Positions 1 through 10,550 of a stretch of 64,000 bases of DNA are shown here, in pieces. How positions within the stretch are numbered: position 1 is the first letter of the stretch; the number at the start of each line of letters is the position of its first letter. Made by a program: the position numbers and the translations under genes. The stretch comes from Bathynomus jamesi (taxonomy: Eukaryota > Arthropoda > Malacostraca > Isopoda > Cirolanidae): positions 844,001 to 908,000 of the forward strand of contig JAJOZX010000481.1 in NCBI GenBank assembly GCA_023014485.1, read 5' to 3'. The notes under the pieces were generated by a model that saw only the letters and a program-made list of their open reading frames with translations, made no database searches and had not been told where the DNA came from.

Positions 1-168
1 TGCAAGGTTGCCTATATTCTTTTATTTCTTCTTCATATACTTTGTTTTTTTTAAAAATGATTTAAACCAAACAACCCTGCATTTCTCAGAATGTTTTACT
101 AATGTTTTTGATTAAAATTAAGTACAGACATGTGGTCATTATCGAGGCATTCCATGTCAAGTGTACAT

Positions 169-2967
169 TAGGGTTATAACTTTGACTTTTTTTCAAATAA
201 AAGCTCTCCTGTATCATAAATCAATGAACTTTTGCTTAAAAACAATGAAAAAGACCCTAATTCCTCTCAATTTTTACAAAAGTTTGAATCACCATAACCA
301 TATAAATATATTATTATTAGAGGGTGGACTTTTAGGTTTTAACCTAAAAAATATTTTTGAATTTTTCAGTACGCTAATATATCGTGAGATTGCCCAAAAA
401 ATCACTTCTGGTGCTCAAATTCGATACAAGAAAATTCTAGAACACATGACATTGTTCTTCATGCACTCGCAAATTGTATAAAAGCACGAAATGAAATCAA
501 CCGAATTACTTGTGTCCAGTATTGCGCAATAGTTACTCAACTGTTCAGTTCAACTCAACTTCAGGCAAGCTTTTATTATTTGTAATATGTTCGCTTAATT
601 AAAAAACGTAGCGAAATGTGGAATTTGCTTCTGCACTCTTGAACATTCCAGAACATTTTTTAAAATTTATTAACCATAATAATTTGTTGAATTTTTCTTC
701 CATTTTAACACGTAAACAAAAGCGTATCCAGAATGTTTTGTAGAGGGGAGTCAAACTCAAAAAATATATAGAGCCCAAAATATTTGGTGATAAATATTTT
801 CGTAAGACGTTCTATGGATGTTCTAAAAATATTTTCCAAAATTTTATCACCTAAAAAATAAATATTTGGTTATATTTTTTCACCTAAAAATCTGCCCTCT
901 AATTATTATATTATTTCTATATATTATATTAAATATATATATATAATATATATATAAACAAACAAACAAATCAACTTAATACCTTTTTATATCTGTTTCA
1001 GAAGTAATATAATGTCACACAAGAAAAGTGATACTACCATACAGAAGAACAAGGATATCTGGACCAATAATCTGGTGAGATTCCAGCAGTCACATAGAAG
1101 AAGAGGAAGTGTGCCTTTAGAAGAATCTTCACTAGAAGAAAAATGCAGAATGCCACTCCAAATCCAAATCATTGGACGGTACCAGTTTCTTGGAACAGAA
1201 ATCAAAGGAAGAAAGGAGCGAATAGTGGAAATTTCCAAAAGTTACAAAATTATGGAAGAATAAATTGAATTTTCCGCATGTGTCAGATCAAGTAATACGA
1301 GCAAAGCTTGACAAGGTGATGAAGACATGATGAATGTGTCAGGAGGGGAAAATATGATGCCCTGAATGAACTTTTTGATATCACTAAAGTAAATGGCCAA
1401 TGGTTATCCTCGGAAGACAAATGACTGTACCACCTTCAAGTGGAAAGCAAAGGAGAAGTGGGGTACTCTACAGGTCAAGTTGCAAGTGAAGAAACGATTC
1501 ACCCTTCAAAGAGACGAAAATTGCCTGCTGAATCAGCATCAACATCTTACAATCATGTATCTGGTGGTAGTGGTACTGAATCTGAAGAGAGCGAGCATGA
1601 AGATGAAGATGAGAGTATTACTCCACCAACCAGAAGACAACAAAAGTAAAGTTGCAACGAACTTGGTGACATCCACAGGAGTATCAACAAGTAAAGCCGC
1701 TAAAATATGCAAACAGTTGTCACTTGATGGTATTGACATTCCAACACCAAGTCAAGCAGCAATTTACAAGTCAGCATACAAAGAGGCTGCTAAATTGAAG
1801 GAGGAAATGATTGAAAATTTACAGATGGAAGAGTGGTCTTTACATTTTGATGGAAAGCGCATTGAGGAAAATGAGTATCAAGTAGTGGTACTTAAAAATG
1901 AAAGAACCGAAGTAAAATTGGATGCATTACGTCTGAAAGATGGCAAGGCTGAAACTATTACTGAAGGAATTGCAAAAGTTATTGATGAATACACCTTATG
2001 GAATGCAATAAAGATGATCGTTGCTGATACAACAAGTGTTAACACTGGGAAAAAGAGTGGAGTTCTTGTCAAATTGCAACGAATGTTCTCAGAGAAGGGT
2101 ATCTGCAAACCACAATTTATCAGTTGTCAGCATCACATTCTGGACAGGATTCTCCGTTTGGTAATGGACGAAGATCTTGGTGCTAACACCAGTTCTCCAA
2201 ACATCGAATATCCATTTGTATCCCAACTGGTGAAGAATTATGAGGAACTAAAGGCACAGTTTGTTAATGGAACAGAAGAGGTCCTCGAGAAATCAGGATG
2301 GAGAGATGATATTAAGTTTTTGTACCATCTAACACAGGTGTTTAGATTCTTTGAAGAAAAAGGGAATTTTCCTTTGATTAACTTTCAGAAAATTCCAAAC
2401 ATCAGCAATGCGAGGTGGCATTCTAGCTATCCTTGCATTTATTCTTATACCTACAACAAGGAAGACTTTGGAGAAGGTATGCAGATTCATTTCATACAAC
2501 TGGGCAGAATATTGGTTTACTAATCAGATGTACAATGAAAATGACTTCAAGAACTTGTCAGAAATATTGAAACCTTACAAAAAAGCATTGAACTCATTGG
2601 AAAATCACTGCAAGCAGGAGCCATCCCCACTCAAGATACCAAGAAGTAATCAGTGTGCAGAACGTGCAATCAAAGTTATGCAGGAACTGTGTGCTGCCTG
2701 CATAAACAAAAACAAACTGCAACTTCGGTTTATTCTAAGCAATAAGCAGTAATATATGTACAAGTATTATAACGATTATGTTGTGAGTTCTTTTATTATA
2801 TTACATGGAATATGCAATAAAGTTACGTATGCAATAATCGATTTTTTTATTTCGGGGTGACCTTTTCTAAAAAGATATTAAAATGAAAGTTCATTTCTTT
2901 GTTTTTAGGCAAAAGTTCATCGAATTAAAGTACAGGAATATTAGGTTGTAAAAAAGTTATAACCCTA
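169..2967 (+). mobile_element. hAT-like DNA transposon A (inactive)
   Basis: The ends are inverted repeats: TAGGGTTATAACTTT at 169 and its reverse complement closing at 2967. They are flanked by GTGTACAT (161-168) and GTGTACAC (2968-2975), an 8-bp target duplication with one mismatch. An 8-bp duplication and a TAGNG-type end are what the hAT superfamily is known for. The interior (about 1.0-2.75 kb) holds a broken transposase-like gene, related in its C-terminal motifs to the one in the element at 18,644-23,901, which has the same kind of end and the same target. A (TA)n stretch lies at about 920-955. Confidence 0.8.
1012..2752 (+). pseudogene. hAT-like transposase pseudogene (element A)
   Basis: Probable catalytic protein of the surrounding transposon, broken by frameshifts near 1260, 1650 and 2420. 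The longest open stretch (1393-2523) holds an acidic linker followed by a domain with DTTSVNTG and, about 40 residues on, CQHHILDRIL. This DxxxxN...CxxH layout is reminiscent of the RNase H-like fold of hAT transposases. Then come NARW and, in another frame, the C-terminal NQCAERAIKVM. The same landmarks appear in the pseudogene at 18,852-23,613 as DTTSCNTG, CHHIVEIVLEKV, ARWMAK and NDPAERGVALM. Assignment to a hAT-related group rests on these motifs plus the 8-bp target duplications and is inference; an uncharacterised protein family is the safe minimum. A CAG splice-acceptor-like site lies just before 1003. Confidence 0.65.
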
Positions 2968-2975
2968 GTGTACAC

Positions 2976-3687
2976 TGTACACACCTTATGTCAGGTCATC
3001 TCACTGATTTTAATAATTTTTGGTGTGGTAGTTGGGTATGATGAGTAATGAAGCATGACCAAATTTTAGCCACTTGGGTCAAATAGTTTGTGAGTAATGA
3101 CCCCCCCCAAACAAAAATTTGGGGTCAGCAGTGTAACCTCATGATTTTGAAAGGTCATAACTCAGGATCTAATGGATGGATTTTAATGATTTTGGTGTCA
3201 CAATGCTCAGAAAAGACAGCAGAATAACTCTAATTTTATGCACAGAGTGCGTAATTCCATTTTAAAAAAAGTTGTATTTATATTTCACCTTTGACCTGAG
3301 GTCAAAGTTTGAGTTCAAAATTCAAGGTCATGAAAATTGGCATAAGTAAGACATTTTAGATGAAGCATATTCAAGCAAAAAATTGGAGTGGGATCTCCAT
3401 GGGTTTGCTTTCCACAAGCATTTAAAATTGTGCATGTTGAAAATTTTGAGCATTTTATTTAAGATAACTTCACAAATAGTTCATGTATTCATGTATGTAT
3501 ATAAATATATATGTATAAATATAGCTACATTCATGGTTTGATAAATAAACTATGTATTAAGATTTTTGCAAACATTAAGGTATTTGCTGCTCTAAAAGAA
3601 CAATAATTTTCATCACAGTACCTATATAATTTGTATATTTAATCGTGTTAAATTTGTGTATTCAGGTTTTGACTATATGCTGATAAA
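2976..3687. other. AT-rich DNA without recognised gene
   Basis: Spacer between transposon A and the gene relic at 3688. It is AT-rich with runs resembling phrases such as aaggtcataactcagga, often seen in arthropod TE flanks. I see no open frame of substance and no clear inverted ends. It may be the 5' part of the same element as the downstream gene relic. Confidence 0.4.
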
Positions 3688-4757
3688 ATGTCATCAAAAT
3701 ATTGTTGTGATCCATTCAATTCCCACAATAAATTAAAATCTTCTGATCTTCGACCTGCTTCACAATCACTGATAGAAAAATTTCCAAATCATTTGAAGCC
3801 AGGCCAAAAGTTATGTTCATCATGCAGAAAAAAATTTTCTTTACCTATTTTACAAGTTCAAAATATAGCAGAACCAGAAATATTATCATCAAGCTCATCT
3901 GATACTACTATGGAAACCATGTCATCAGATGTTTTTGTTGACAAGGAGGCTGAATTGTCAGCAATGAATGAGACAATTGCCATAATTGGGGAAAGTCCGA
4001 TTGTCAAGTGCAAAATTCAAAGAAATGAAGCATACCTCCCAACAAAAATGGCCAAAATACAAAGTTCAGTAAGAAGACACTTAGATATGGTAGGTGAAAT
4101 TCCTCAAGAGCCAGGTCCATCAAATGTAGACAAACTGTCCAAGCCAGAAGTAGTTGTCCAAACATTGAAAGATAAATATCAAAACTCAGATGAACATGAC
4201 CAAATTATGATTCTGTTTTTGCACCACCAATGAGTATAAGAAAACTAATTCAAGAATTTAACTGTTCACAAAGAATGGCTGTTCAGGCTCAGCAGCTTGC
4301 AAAAGAAAAGGGACTATTGTCTTCACTGAATCCAAAGATGGGGAAGGAATTGCCACTGGGAGTAACTAACACTGCTAAGAGTTTTTTAGAAATGATGAAA
4401 TAAGTAGACAAATGGCAGGCGAGAAAGACTGCGTAATAATAAAAGAAAATGGTGAACAAAAAAAATATCAAAAGAGGTTAGTTTTATGTAATCTAAAAGA
4501 AACATCAACAATTTAAGTTTCCAGTTCTCTATAGGATTTTCAAAATTTGCAATGCTATGCCCCAAAAGAATGTGTTTTGGCGGGAGCAAGTGGGGGACAC
4601 AGTGTGTGCGTCTGCACAATTCATCAGAATGTTAAGTTAATGATGACAGGTTCTAGAATGGCAGAAATTACCAGTGAGGAAGAAACTCCATTGAGTAGTT
4701 ACCACTGCACTTTAGCCAAAATTATTTATGACAAAAGTCAACCTTCTTGCTATTTAG

Positions 4758-5362
4758 CAGGGATGGGGAGTCGGCCAAAAACAACTGACTCCCGACTCCT
4801 GAGTCAGTATTTTTAAAAACCGACTCCGACTCCCGACTCTTTCCTTATGCTGATCTACAACCTTATAAATATTGGGATGTTTGTTTTGTAGATGGCGTTT
4901 CAAGTTTGAGGCTCTAGTTGGAGCATTAGCATGTTTCCCAGTGTAAGCACTAATTTTTGCATTACACTCTTTACCATCCTTTTCTACTTGACAAATAAAA
5001 ATACTTTCATCCTCATTTAGCTTAAAATATTGAAAGACTGCTGATTTTCTACTAGGCCCACGACTCATTACTAATAGGGGCTAATTAAATTAATAATTAA
5101 TATATTGCTAATTTTTATATGGTACCTAGTATCCTAAAATAGAAATATGAAATTCATTTGCTAAGATTTACCAGAACAATAAATCAAATGTGGAAATATG
5201 AATCTAGAATTAGTTCAGGAAGATATTTATTTAGGGCAGAGTAGTATTCTGGTAAATTGTTGGCATATAGAAATTGAATCAAAGAGTCGGGAGTCGGTCA
5301 TTTTTACCGACTCCCGACTCTTCAAAAAAGCCCTGACTCCTGACTCCGACTCCCCACCTCTG
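4758..5362 (-). mobile_element. Non-autonomous hAT element with GACTCC subterminal repeats
   Basis: Begins CAGGGATGGGGAGTCGG and ends with the near-perfect reverse complement CCGACTCCCCACCTCTG. The flanks are exact 8-bp duplications CTATTTAG (4750-4757 and 5363-5370), the hAT hallmark. Both ends carry many copies of the hexamer GACTCC or its complement, the kind of subterminal array a hAT transposase binds. Minus strand 5068-4760 still encodes a transposase N-terminus, so this looks like an internal-deletion derivative of an autonomous element. Confidence 0.85.
4760..5068 (-). pseudogene. BED-like zinc-finger N-terminus of hAT transposase
   Basis: Open from the ATG at 5068 for about 100 residues. 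It opens MSRGPSRKSAVFQYF, then has cysteines about nine residues apart (FIC...KEC) and the closing SNLKRHLQNKHP with an H-x4-H pair. That is the layout of a BED-type DNA-binding finger, usual at the N-terminus of hAT transposases. The cysteine spacing is wider than the canonical Cx2C, so the finger may be a variant. The catalytic domain is absent: the frame runs straight into the transposon end. Confidence 0.6.
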
Positions 5363-5720
5363 CTATTTAGGAGTGTGATATCAATGCCCTCGACCTGATT
5401 TGCTAAAGGAAACTCTTCTTACATGTTATGAAGAAAAAGGTATTGATGAAATCTAGTACAAACAGTGGACAACAACAGATCAATCTCAGCTGGACTGTGT
5501 TGTTCAAAATTTAGATTTCCTATATACCTTTATTTCTTGACTAACTCGACTAAGGCATCATGATTTCATTGCTACCACCCATGGCAAGGGATGGGACCAT
5601 CAGATGGTGTTGGAGGAACCATCAAAAGGGAAGCATCAAAAGAAAGTCTTCATAGGCTATATGAAAATCAAATTCTGTCCCCAAAAGATCTTTTTGATTT
5701 CTGTTCCTTAAAATTGATTT

Positions 5721-5855
5721 GAATGTCTTTTAGCTTTGCAACACAAGAACAATACTCATGAGAAGGAATGTCTTTTAGCTTTGCAACACAAGAACAATAC
5801 TCATGAGAAGGAATGTCTTTTAGCTTTGCAACACAAGAACAATACTCATGAGAAG
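5721..5855 (+). repeat. 45-bp tandem triplication
   Basis: Three consecutive copies of a 45-bp unit beginning gaatgtcttttagctttgca. Because 45 is a multiple of three, the repeat preserves frame and would add two 15-residue repeats to the encoded segment. The copies are essentially identical, so the event is recent relative to the decay of the surrounding gene, or is an assembly artefact. Confidence 0.9.
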
Positions 5856-6316
5856 GAATTTTTAGATCCAATTTTATCAAAAGTGAGAACCATACCAGGA
5901 ACTCAAAAATTACATTCATTCATACCACTGACAAAAAATTGTTTAGAAGTACAAATGTACAGCGCCTCAGTTGAAAGTCGAAACGAATTCGCTTCCCCCC
6001 CCCCCCCCAACAGGCCACTCAATTAATTGAAAATGTCACAGGATATGTAACAGTGGAGTATGATAACCACTGGTGGATTGGGTGTGTGATGGAAACATAT
6101 CCTGGTGAGGGTGAAGTGAAAGTAAACTTCCTTCACCTTTGTGGCCCAAACAAGTCATTTAGTTATCCTGAAAATCCTGATATACTTACAGTAGATTTGT
6201 CCAACATCCTCACAATCCTAAACCCAATGACAGCTACTGGAAGAACATATACAATCACAACAAAGGAAACCAATGAAGCCAATATGATCCTGAAAAAGCA
6301 TCATCTTAAAAAGTAG

Positions 6317-6648
6317 TAAAGAAACTGGATACAAACTTACTGTCAAAAACGTATAATCAAAAACTTACAACTGCATGGAAAATGTGAGTATTGCCTGTAT
6401 ACTGTATCTAACTATATTTTAATAATTACACTTATGAATATAGTTCTAAGTATTAGTCCATCTTGAATTGTACAGCTTCCTAATATTAAATTATTATTAA
6501 ATAGCGGAAATCCCTCTAACCCTCTAGTCATTAGAGCCTGTGACTGTGAATAAATGGTCCTGGGTTAGAAAATTTATTTTCTCCAAGTGCATGCCTGATG
6601 CCTATGCTTGTTTGCCGTACAGTAGAATATATGAGATCTCTAAACTAA
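6317..6648. other. Short AT-rich spacer, no gene seen
   Basis: Follows the stop of the relic gene and precedes the Tigger-like element. No open frame or repeat structure of note. An AATAAA-like ATTAAA occurs near 6485, which could be a leftover polyadenylation signal of the upstream gene. Confidence 0.35.
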
Positions 6649-6650
6649 TA

Positions 6651-7707
6651 CAGTAGACTCGCAACTTACGCAGGGGGGTTACGTTCCTGGGACCCTGCGT
6701 AAAGCCAAAAACTGCGTGAAGTCAGAAACCAAAAAAAATCCCCTAAATTGCCCTTAAATCACTATATATTCTAACTCTGTTATACGTGCATATACACTAT
6801 AACATATATGTACAATTATGAATGATGAGCTTATGGAGATGGGTGTTTCTGGGTGTTATTTTGAGCTTATTCATCCCCTTCCCACGTCACTGTGCATCAA
6901 GCCGATGCCAATTCACCAGTGATTTTAATATTTTTCAGGTTGAAACGCTTCCTGAAACTGTTGAGCCAACCTGCACTGGCTTTAAAATTCTTCTCAGAGC
7001 TGGTGGATGCTTCGCCCTCAGGAACCTCAGATTTAAACTGTGCATAAAGACTCGGTGCCTTCTCCCTGAGCATGTTGCCGTAGATGGGGACACGTTTCTG
7101 GTTCATATCCTCTACCCAGATGTTTAATGCCTTCTCCACCTTCACTAGAGTTACGTCTCTAACCTGGCTAGTCACCTCAGCAGCAGTAAATGAGGCACTT
7201 GTAGACATGGTTTCACGAATTTCCCTCTCTCAAATCTTGATTGATCTTGTGCTTGATTCATTTCGCCCGTACCTCCGTACCACAGCGGCGATCGACATGC
7301 TGCCTTTTAATAAGTCTAACACAGCCACATTTTCTTCCAGGGTCATCACAGAGTGTTGTTTCTCCACTGGAGGACCAGAGGCAGAGGTTGGCTTGTGTTT
7401 GGGCATTGTGAACGAGTATGAAAGAGGTTTAAGCACACTAAATTGACACACTTGAGGCACCTGTTACTCCGATGATACACGCGCAGGAATTGAGACAGAC
7501 AGAAGTGGGATGGTGGGGTGGTGCCACCTATTTTTTATATTTTTAATTACTATATATATTTATTATATAGTATTAAAATTTTTTGTATTTTATATTTTTT
7601 ATATTTTTTTATTTTTTTATATTTTCTGAAATTGGAAATTGTAAAATTATAACCCGCGTATAGTTGAAACTGCGTAAGAAAAATCTGCGTAAGTTGTGAG
7701 TCTACTG
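6651..7707 (-). mobile_element. Tigger/pogo-like DNA transposon relic
   Basis: The ends are inverted repeats of about 24 bp: CAGTAGACTCGCAACTTACG at 6651 and the matching complement ending CTACTG at 7707. Each is bordered by TA (6649-6650 and 7708-7709). A CAGTAGAC...CTTACG terminus with TA duplication is typical of pogo/Tigger elements of the Tc1/mariner superfamily. At 1057 bp it is shorter than autonomous members (usually above 2 kb) and retains only N-terminal transposase sequence on the minus strand. Confidence 0.8.
6897..7460 (-). pseudogene. Tigger-like transposase, N-terminal DNA-binding fragment
   Basis: Two minus-strand segments in different frames. The first (7460-7230) contains MPKHKPTSASGPP and LEENVAVLDLLKGSMS, resembling the first helix-turn-helix of pogo/CENP-B-type proteins. 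The second (7208-6897) has TLVKVEKALNIWVEDMNQK and REKAPSLYAQF, resembling the CENP-B-like second DNA-binding helix region. A frameshift separates them near 7220, and the DDE catalytic half is missing, consistent with an internal deletion. No expression signal is visible. Confidence 0.65.
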
Positions 7708-7709
7708 TA

Positions 7710-8080
7710 CAGAATGAAAAAAAAAAAAAAACCTGTTTTGGCACCCTGCATAAGTATCTAGGCCTAGGTCCTTCGGAAGTTGGAATGAGATACACACCTA
7801 GGCCTTGGGAGGTAACTAAGGGGTTTAACCACCTACTTTGCTAATTAATTTTTTAAACAACTCCGTATGATAATTTTACTTAAATTTTTAATAGGTATAA
7901 AATTTATATTTTTCAGGTTCAGCATGGCAACATGAAGTGTTAATTCATCAGAAATACCTGTACAAGTTTAGTCATTGTTCGCTGTTTAAAACTTCAAACA
8001 CCTAAATTTCAAGTTATTTTTAATTGCAAAAATTATGTAGGATTTGTGATAAAAATTATTGATACTTTTAGAGAACCAAA
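7710..8080. other. AT-rich spacer, nothing recognised
   Basis: Contains a poly-A run of about 14 at 7718-7731 and otherwise unstructured AT-rich sequence. No gene, no inverted ends. Confidence 0.4.
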
Positions 8081-9010
8081 TATAGTCATTTGGGGTGAAA
8101 ATGAACAGGCCCCTTAAAATAATTTTTAATATAAAGAAAATTTTTCAGGTAGCCCACTATATCCTTCAAAAGTGTTTGCAAAATGATTTGTTTGTTCATT
8201 TCCAAGATATGAGCACCAGAAAAGAAGTGTCAAAAATATGTAAAGAAAACTTTTGCATTTTATTTTTTGTTTGTTTGGCACTGAATTATTTTTCACTGTA
8301 GAATATTTATACTTATGTTGAAAAGTGTGAAGATGTGTATCTTGTAATGCATAAGGAGAAATAAAACAGTCTGTGGCATAAGCCTTGTGAAGCTGTTTTT
8401 TTTTAAACCTATGCAGGTGAAGCCTCTCTGGGGTTAAAAAGAACCTATGTTTTATGTAGTAGTATGGGCACAAAATATGTGTGCAGGAATGTTGCAAATG
8501 TTCAATGTTGCAAAGGTGTTATGCAACAAATGGGGGGTAGGGGTAGGGTTATGCAACAAATCAATGCTGCAAAGGGGGGGAGGGGAGGGAGTTAGAAAGA
8601 ATGTTTTATGTATTAGTATGGGTGCAAAATGGAAGAGCGCAGGAATGTTTAAATGCAATTGCAAATGTTGTTCAATGTTGCAAAGGGGTTATGCAACAAA
8701 GCATTTATCATATATCTGTAATTCCATTGACACCAATATTGTATGTTTTGAGGACCATATACCAGAGTTAATGCTATATTTTTTTTCACCCCAAGCACGG
8801 TTTGTTTTCACTACTTTCAACAGGGTGAAAAAAAATTTTTAGTTTTTTATTTTACCAATTAAATATTTTGCAAGAAAAAAATTCTATTGCCATGTTATTA
8901 TGACACCTGGCCTTTATAATGTGAACATACAGGTTTGTGTCTATCCCTAATAATAAAGTCTGTAGGCCTAAGTTAAGGCAAATTGTTTTTTTTCACCCCA
9001 GATGACTATA
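8081..9010. mobile_element. Inverted-end non-autonomous element (930 bp)
   Basis: TATAGTCATTTGGGGTGAAA at 8081 is matched, inverted, by the segment ending GATGACTATA at 9010, about 21 bp with one mismatch. The interior carries scattered copies of gttatgcaacaaa and ttgcaaagg (8465-8700), partly palindromic. Flanking duplication is unclear: both edges read TATA, so a TA target is possible but not proven. Short coding-looking frames inside are repeat-driven. Superfamily not assigned. Confidence 0.5.
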
Positions 9011-9059
9011 ATTTGTTTGTAAAAATCTTGATGCTTACCTATAGGTATATATCAAATCA

Positions 9060-9650
9060 TTATGGTTCTATTACTTGAAGATCAGTAATTAGCTTATCTG
9101 TAGTTATTACTAAATCTAAAATACTGTCCAACCTCGTAGGTTTCCCAACATTTTGAATAAGAAAGCTATCCTTGAGAAAATTAACTAAACGATTACCTTC
9201 CGCGTCTCCCTGCATTGTATGGTAATTTACATTAACGCAATTAAAGTCACTCATAACTACCGATTATTCTCTTTAGTTCACGATATAATGCTTCATCCGT
9301 ATCAGCTGTTTGATTAGGGGGCGTATATATAACTGCAACAAGAAGTTTGAAATCGTTCAATTTAAGTTCTGCTATAGTCGAATCTATCGGTTCTGGAATT
9401 GAGTGCTTTACTTCTATAATGTTCGCAATATTATCTTTGATATACAACATAACACCGCCTCCTCGCCTACCTATTCTGTTTTTAACAAAGTCTATAACCT
9501 TTAATTTGATACTCCCCTACAAAGTCACGTGTTTCAGTGCTAAGCCACGATTCATTTATCGCAATTAAATCATAGTCTTTACAAGCAATTAAAGAAAAAA
9601 ATTCGTTTATTTTATTTCGAAGGCTACAAGCATTTAAGGATAGAACCTTC
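9060..9650 (-). pseudogene. APE-like endonuclease of CR1-type LINE, fragment
   Basis: Frames at 9450-9247 and 9254-9060 form one broken endonuclease domain. Visible are RRGGGVMLYIKDN (9430-9470 region), a substrate-side strand with LLVAVIYTPPN, then SDFNCVNVN, matching the GDFN block of exonuclease III-like nucleases, and LDLVITT. The C-terminal SDH catalytic block is not reached because the element is cut at about 9057. One frameshift near 9250 separates the halves. Confidence 0.65.
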
Positions 9651-9942
9651 AAATTATTTGTAATTGTGACACCTTCGCGAGCGCAGGGGAAATTTGTGGA
9701 ATTTATGCTGGGACCGTTCGGGTAGCGGCAGCCTGAAAAGAAGAGATGGTATTATGAAATAGTCTTCCCAAACACGCAGCTCCAACATCATTAAAATGAA
9801 GTCCATCTTCGAGGAACAAGTCCCTCCTGCCGTAGAAACTGTTCCAAAAATTTGCAAAATGCACTCCTTCTTGTTGGCAAAGAGACTTTAGGTTATTGTT
9901 AATATAGGTCGCCTTGCTGTAGAAATCGCTTCATTGGATAAT

Positions 9943-10458
9943 TCAAGGAAGTATACCTGTTAAAACAATCTTATTAGTTTTCTCCTTTAGTTGCTCTAAT
10001 AAGTCCCTGTACCTAGCCAGCAGTTCTTCCGATCTAGAATTTAAAACGTTATTAGTACCGACATGAATAACATACGTTGTGTCCTCGGTGGTACCGTCTG
10101 TAAAATGGTCAACACTATTAGTTATATCCTCCACCCTTGCACCAGGGTAGCAGTAACGGCGCCTACGATGAGGGTTTCTCCCACAGAATTCCTCAAGCTG
10201 CCCTTGAACAGTGGAATCGCCAATGAGTCGTATTTCTGGTTCATCAGCATCTTTGAAACCTAAAACAGAAAACTTATTGCTTGTTATTACTGGTAGACAG
10301 GTCTTTGCTTTTCTCAATGGGGCTCCATTTCGCACTCGAACGAAGGGTTGGGAACTAGGGGAAGAGAGAGGGCTATTAGTACTATTTATATTTTTAGTAG
10401 AAACTGAGGCAGGAGGGGTCGTAACTGGAGTCTCAAGGGATTCTAATTTTGCCGTCAG
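9943..10458 (-). pseudogene. LINE ORF1 with SGNH (GDSL-like) esterase domain
   Basis: After a proline/serine-rich linker the frame shows RLIGDSTVQGQL (SGNH block I with catalytic Ser), PGARVEDI (block II Gly) and YVIHVGTNNV (block III GTNN). These three blocks define SGNH hydrolases and are the usual core of CR1-group ORF1 proteins, where the domain is thought to help the ribonucleoprotein meet membranes or lipids. The block V Asp-x-x-His is not seen, as the frame ends at 9943 with NKIVLTGILP. Upstream coding is replaced by the (TA)n/(CA)n tract from 10,459 on. Confidence 0.75.
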
Positions 10459-10460
10459 GA

Positions 10461-10541
<81 letters not shown>
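10459..10541. repeat. (GT)n-(TA)n microsatellite
   Basis: About ten GT units followed by some 30 TA units with one AAA interruption, ending near 10,541. It separates the CR1 fragment from the foldback repeat. Confidence 0.95.
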
Positions 10542-10545
<4 letters not shown>

Positions 10546-10550
10546 ATACA

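Larger units (their letters stand above)
3688..6316 (+). pseudogene. Uncharacterised TE-associated protein, broken and interrupted
   Basis: The first open segment (3688-4233) starts MSSKYCCDPFN and carries CSSCRKKF, a possible metal-binding start. Further segments in shifting frames follow: a KEKGLLSSLNPKMGKEL stretch (about 4290-4380), CVLAGASGGHSVCVCTIHQN (about 4565-4630), a cysteine-rich piece (about 5380-5450) and a C-terminal segment ending NILTILNPMTATGRTYT (6053-6316). I recall this combination from repeated uncharacterised arthropod and cnidarian proteins but cannot name the superfamily. A hAT element (4758-5362) interrupts it; excision leaving one CTATTTAG copy keeps a plausible reading, although a TGA follows shortly. 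A three-fold 45-bp duplication (5721-5855) and a poly-C run (about 5995-6008) add to the decay. Confidence 0.5.
9057..10458 (-). mobile_element. CR1-like non-LTR retrotransposon fragment (3' truncated)
   Basis: Minus-strand remnant with an SGNH-hydrolase ORF1 (about 10,458-9943) followed by a decayed APE-type endonuclease (about 9650-9060). The reverse transcriptase that should follow is absent: homology stops at about 9057. Loss of the 3' half is the opposite of ordinary 5' truncation and implies later deletion or recombination. ORF1 proteins with an esterase domain are characteristic of CR1/L2-group elements. Confidence 0.7.

Noticed and set aside
8095..8842. Several open frames of 68-131 codons on both strands between 8.1 and 8.8 kb
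   Set aside because: They follow the repeated gttatgcaacaaa / ttgcaaagg phrases of the inverted-end element and have no recognisable domain or consistent codon pattern.
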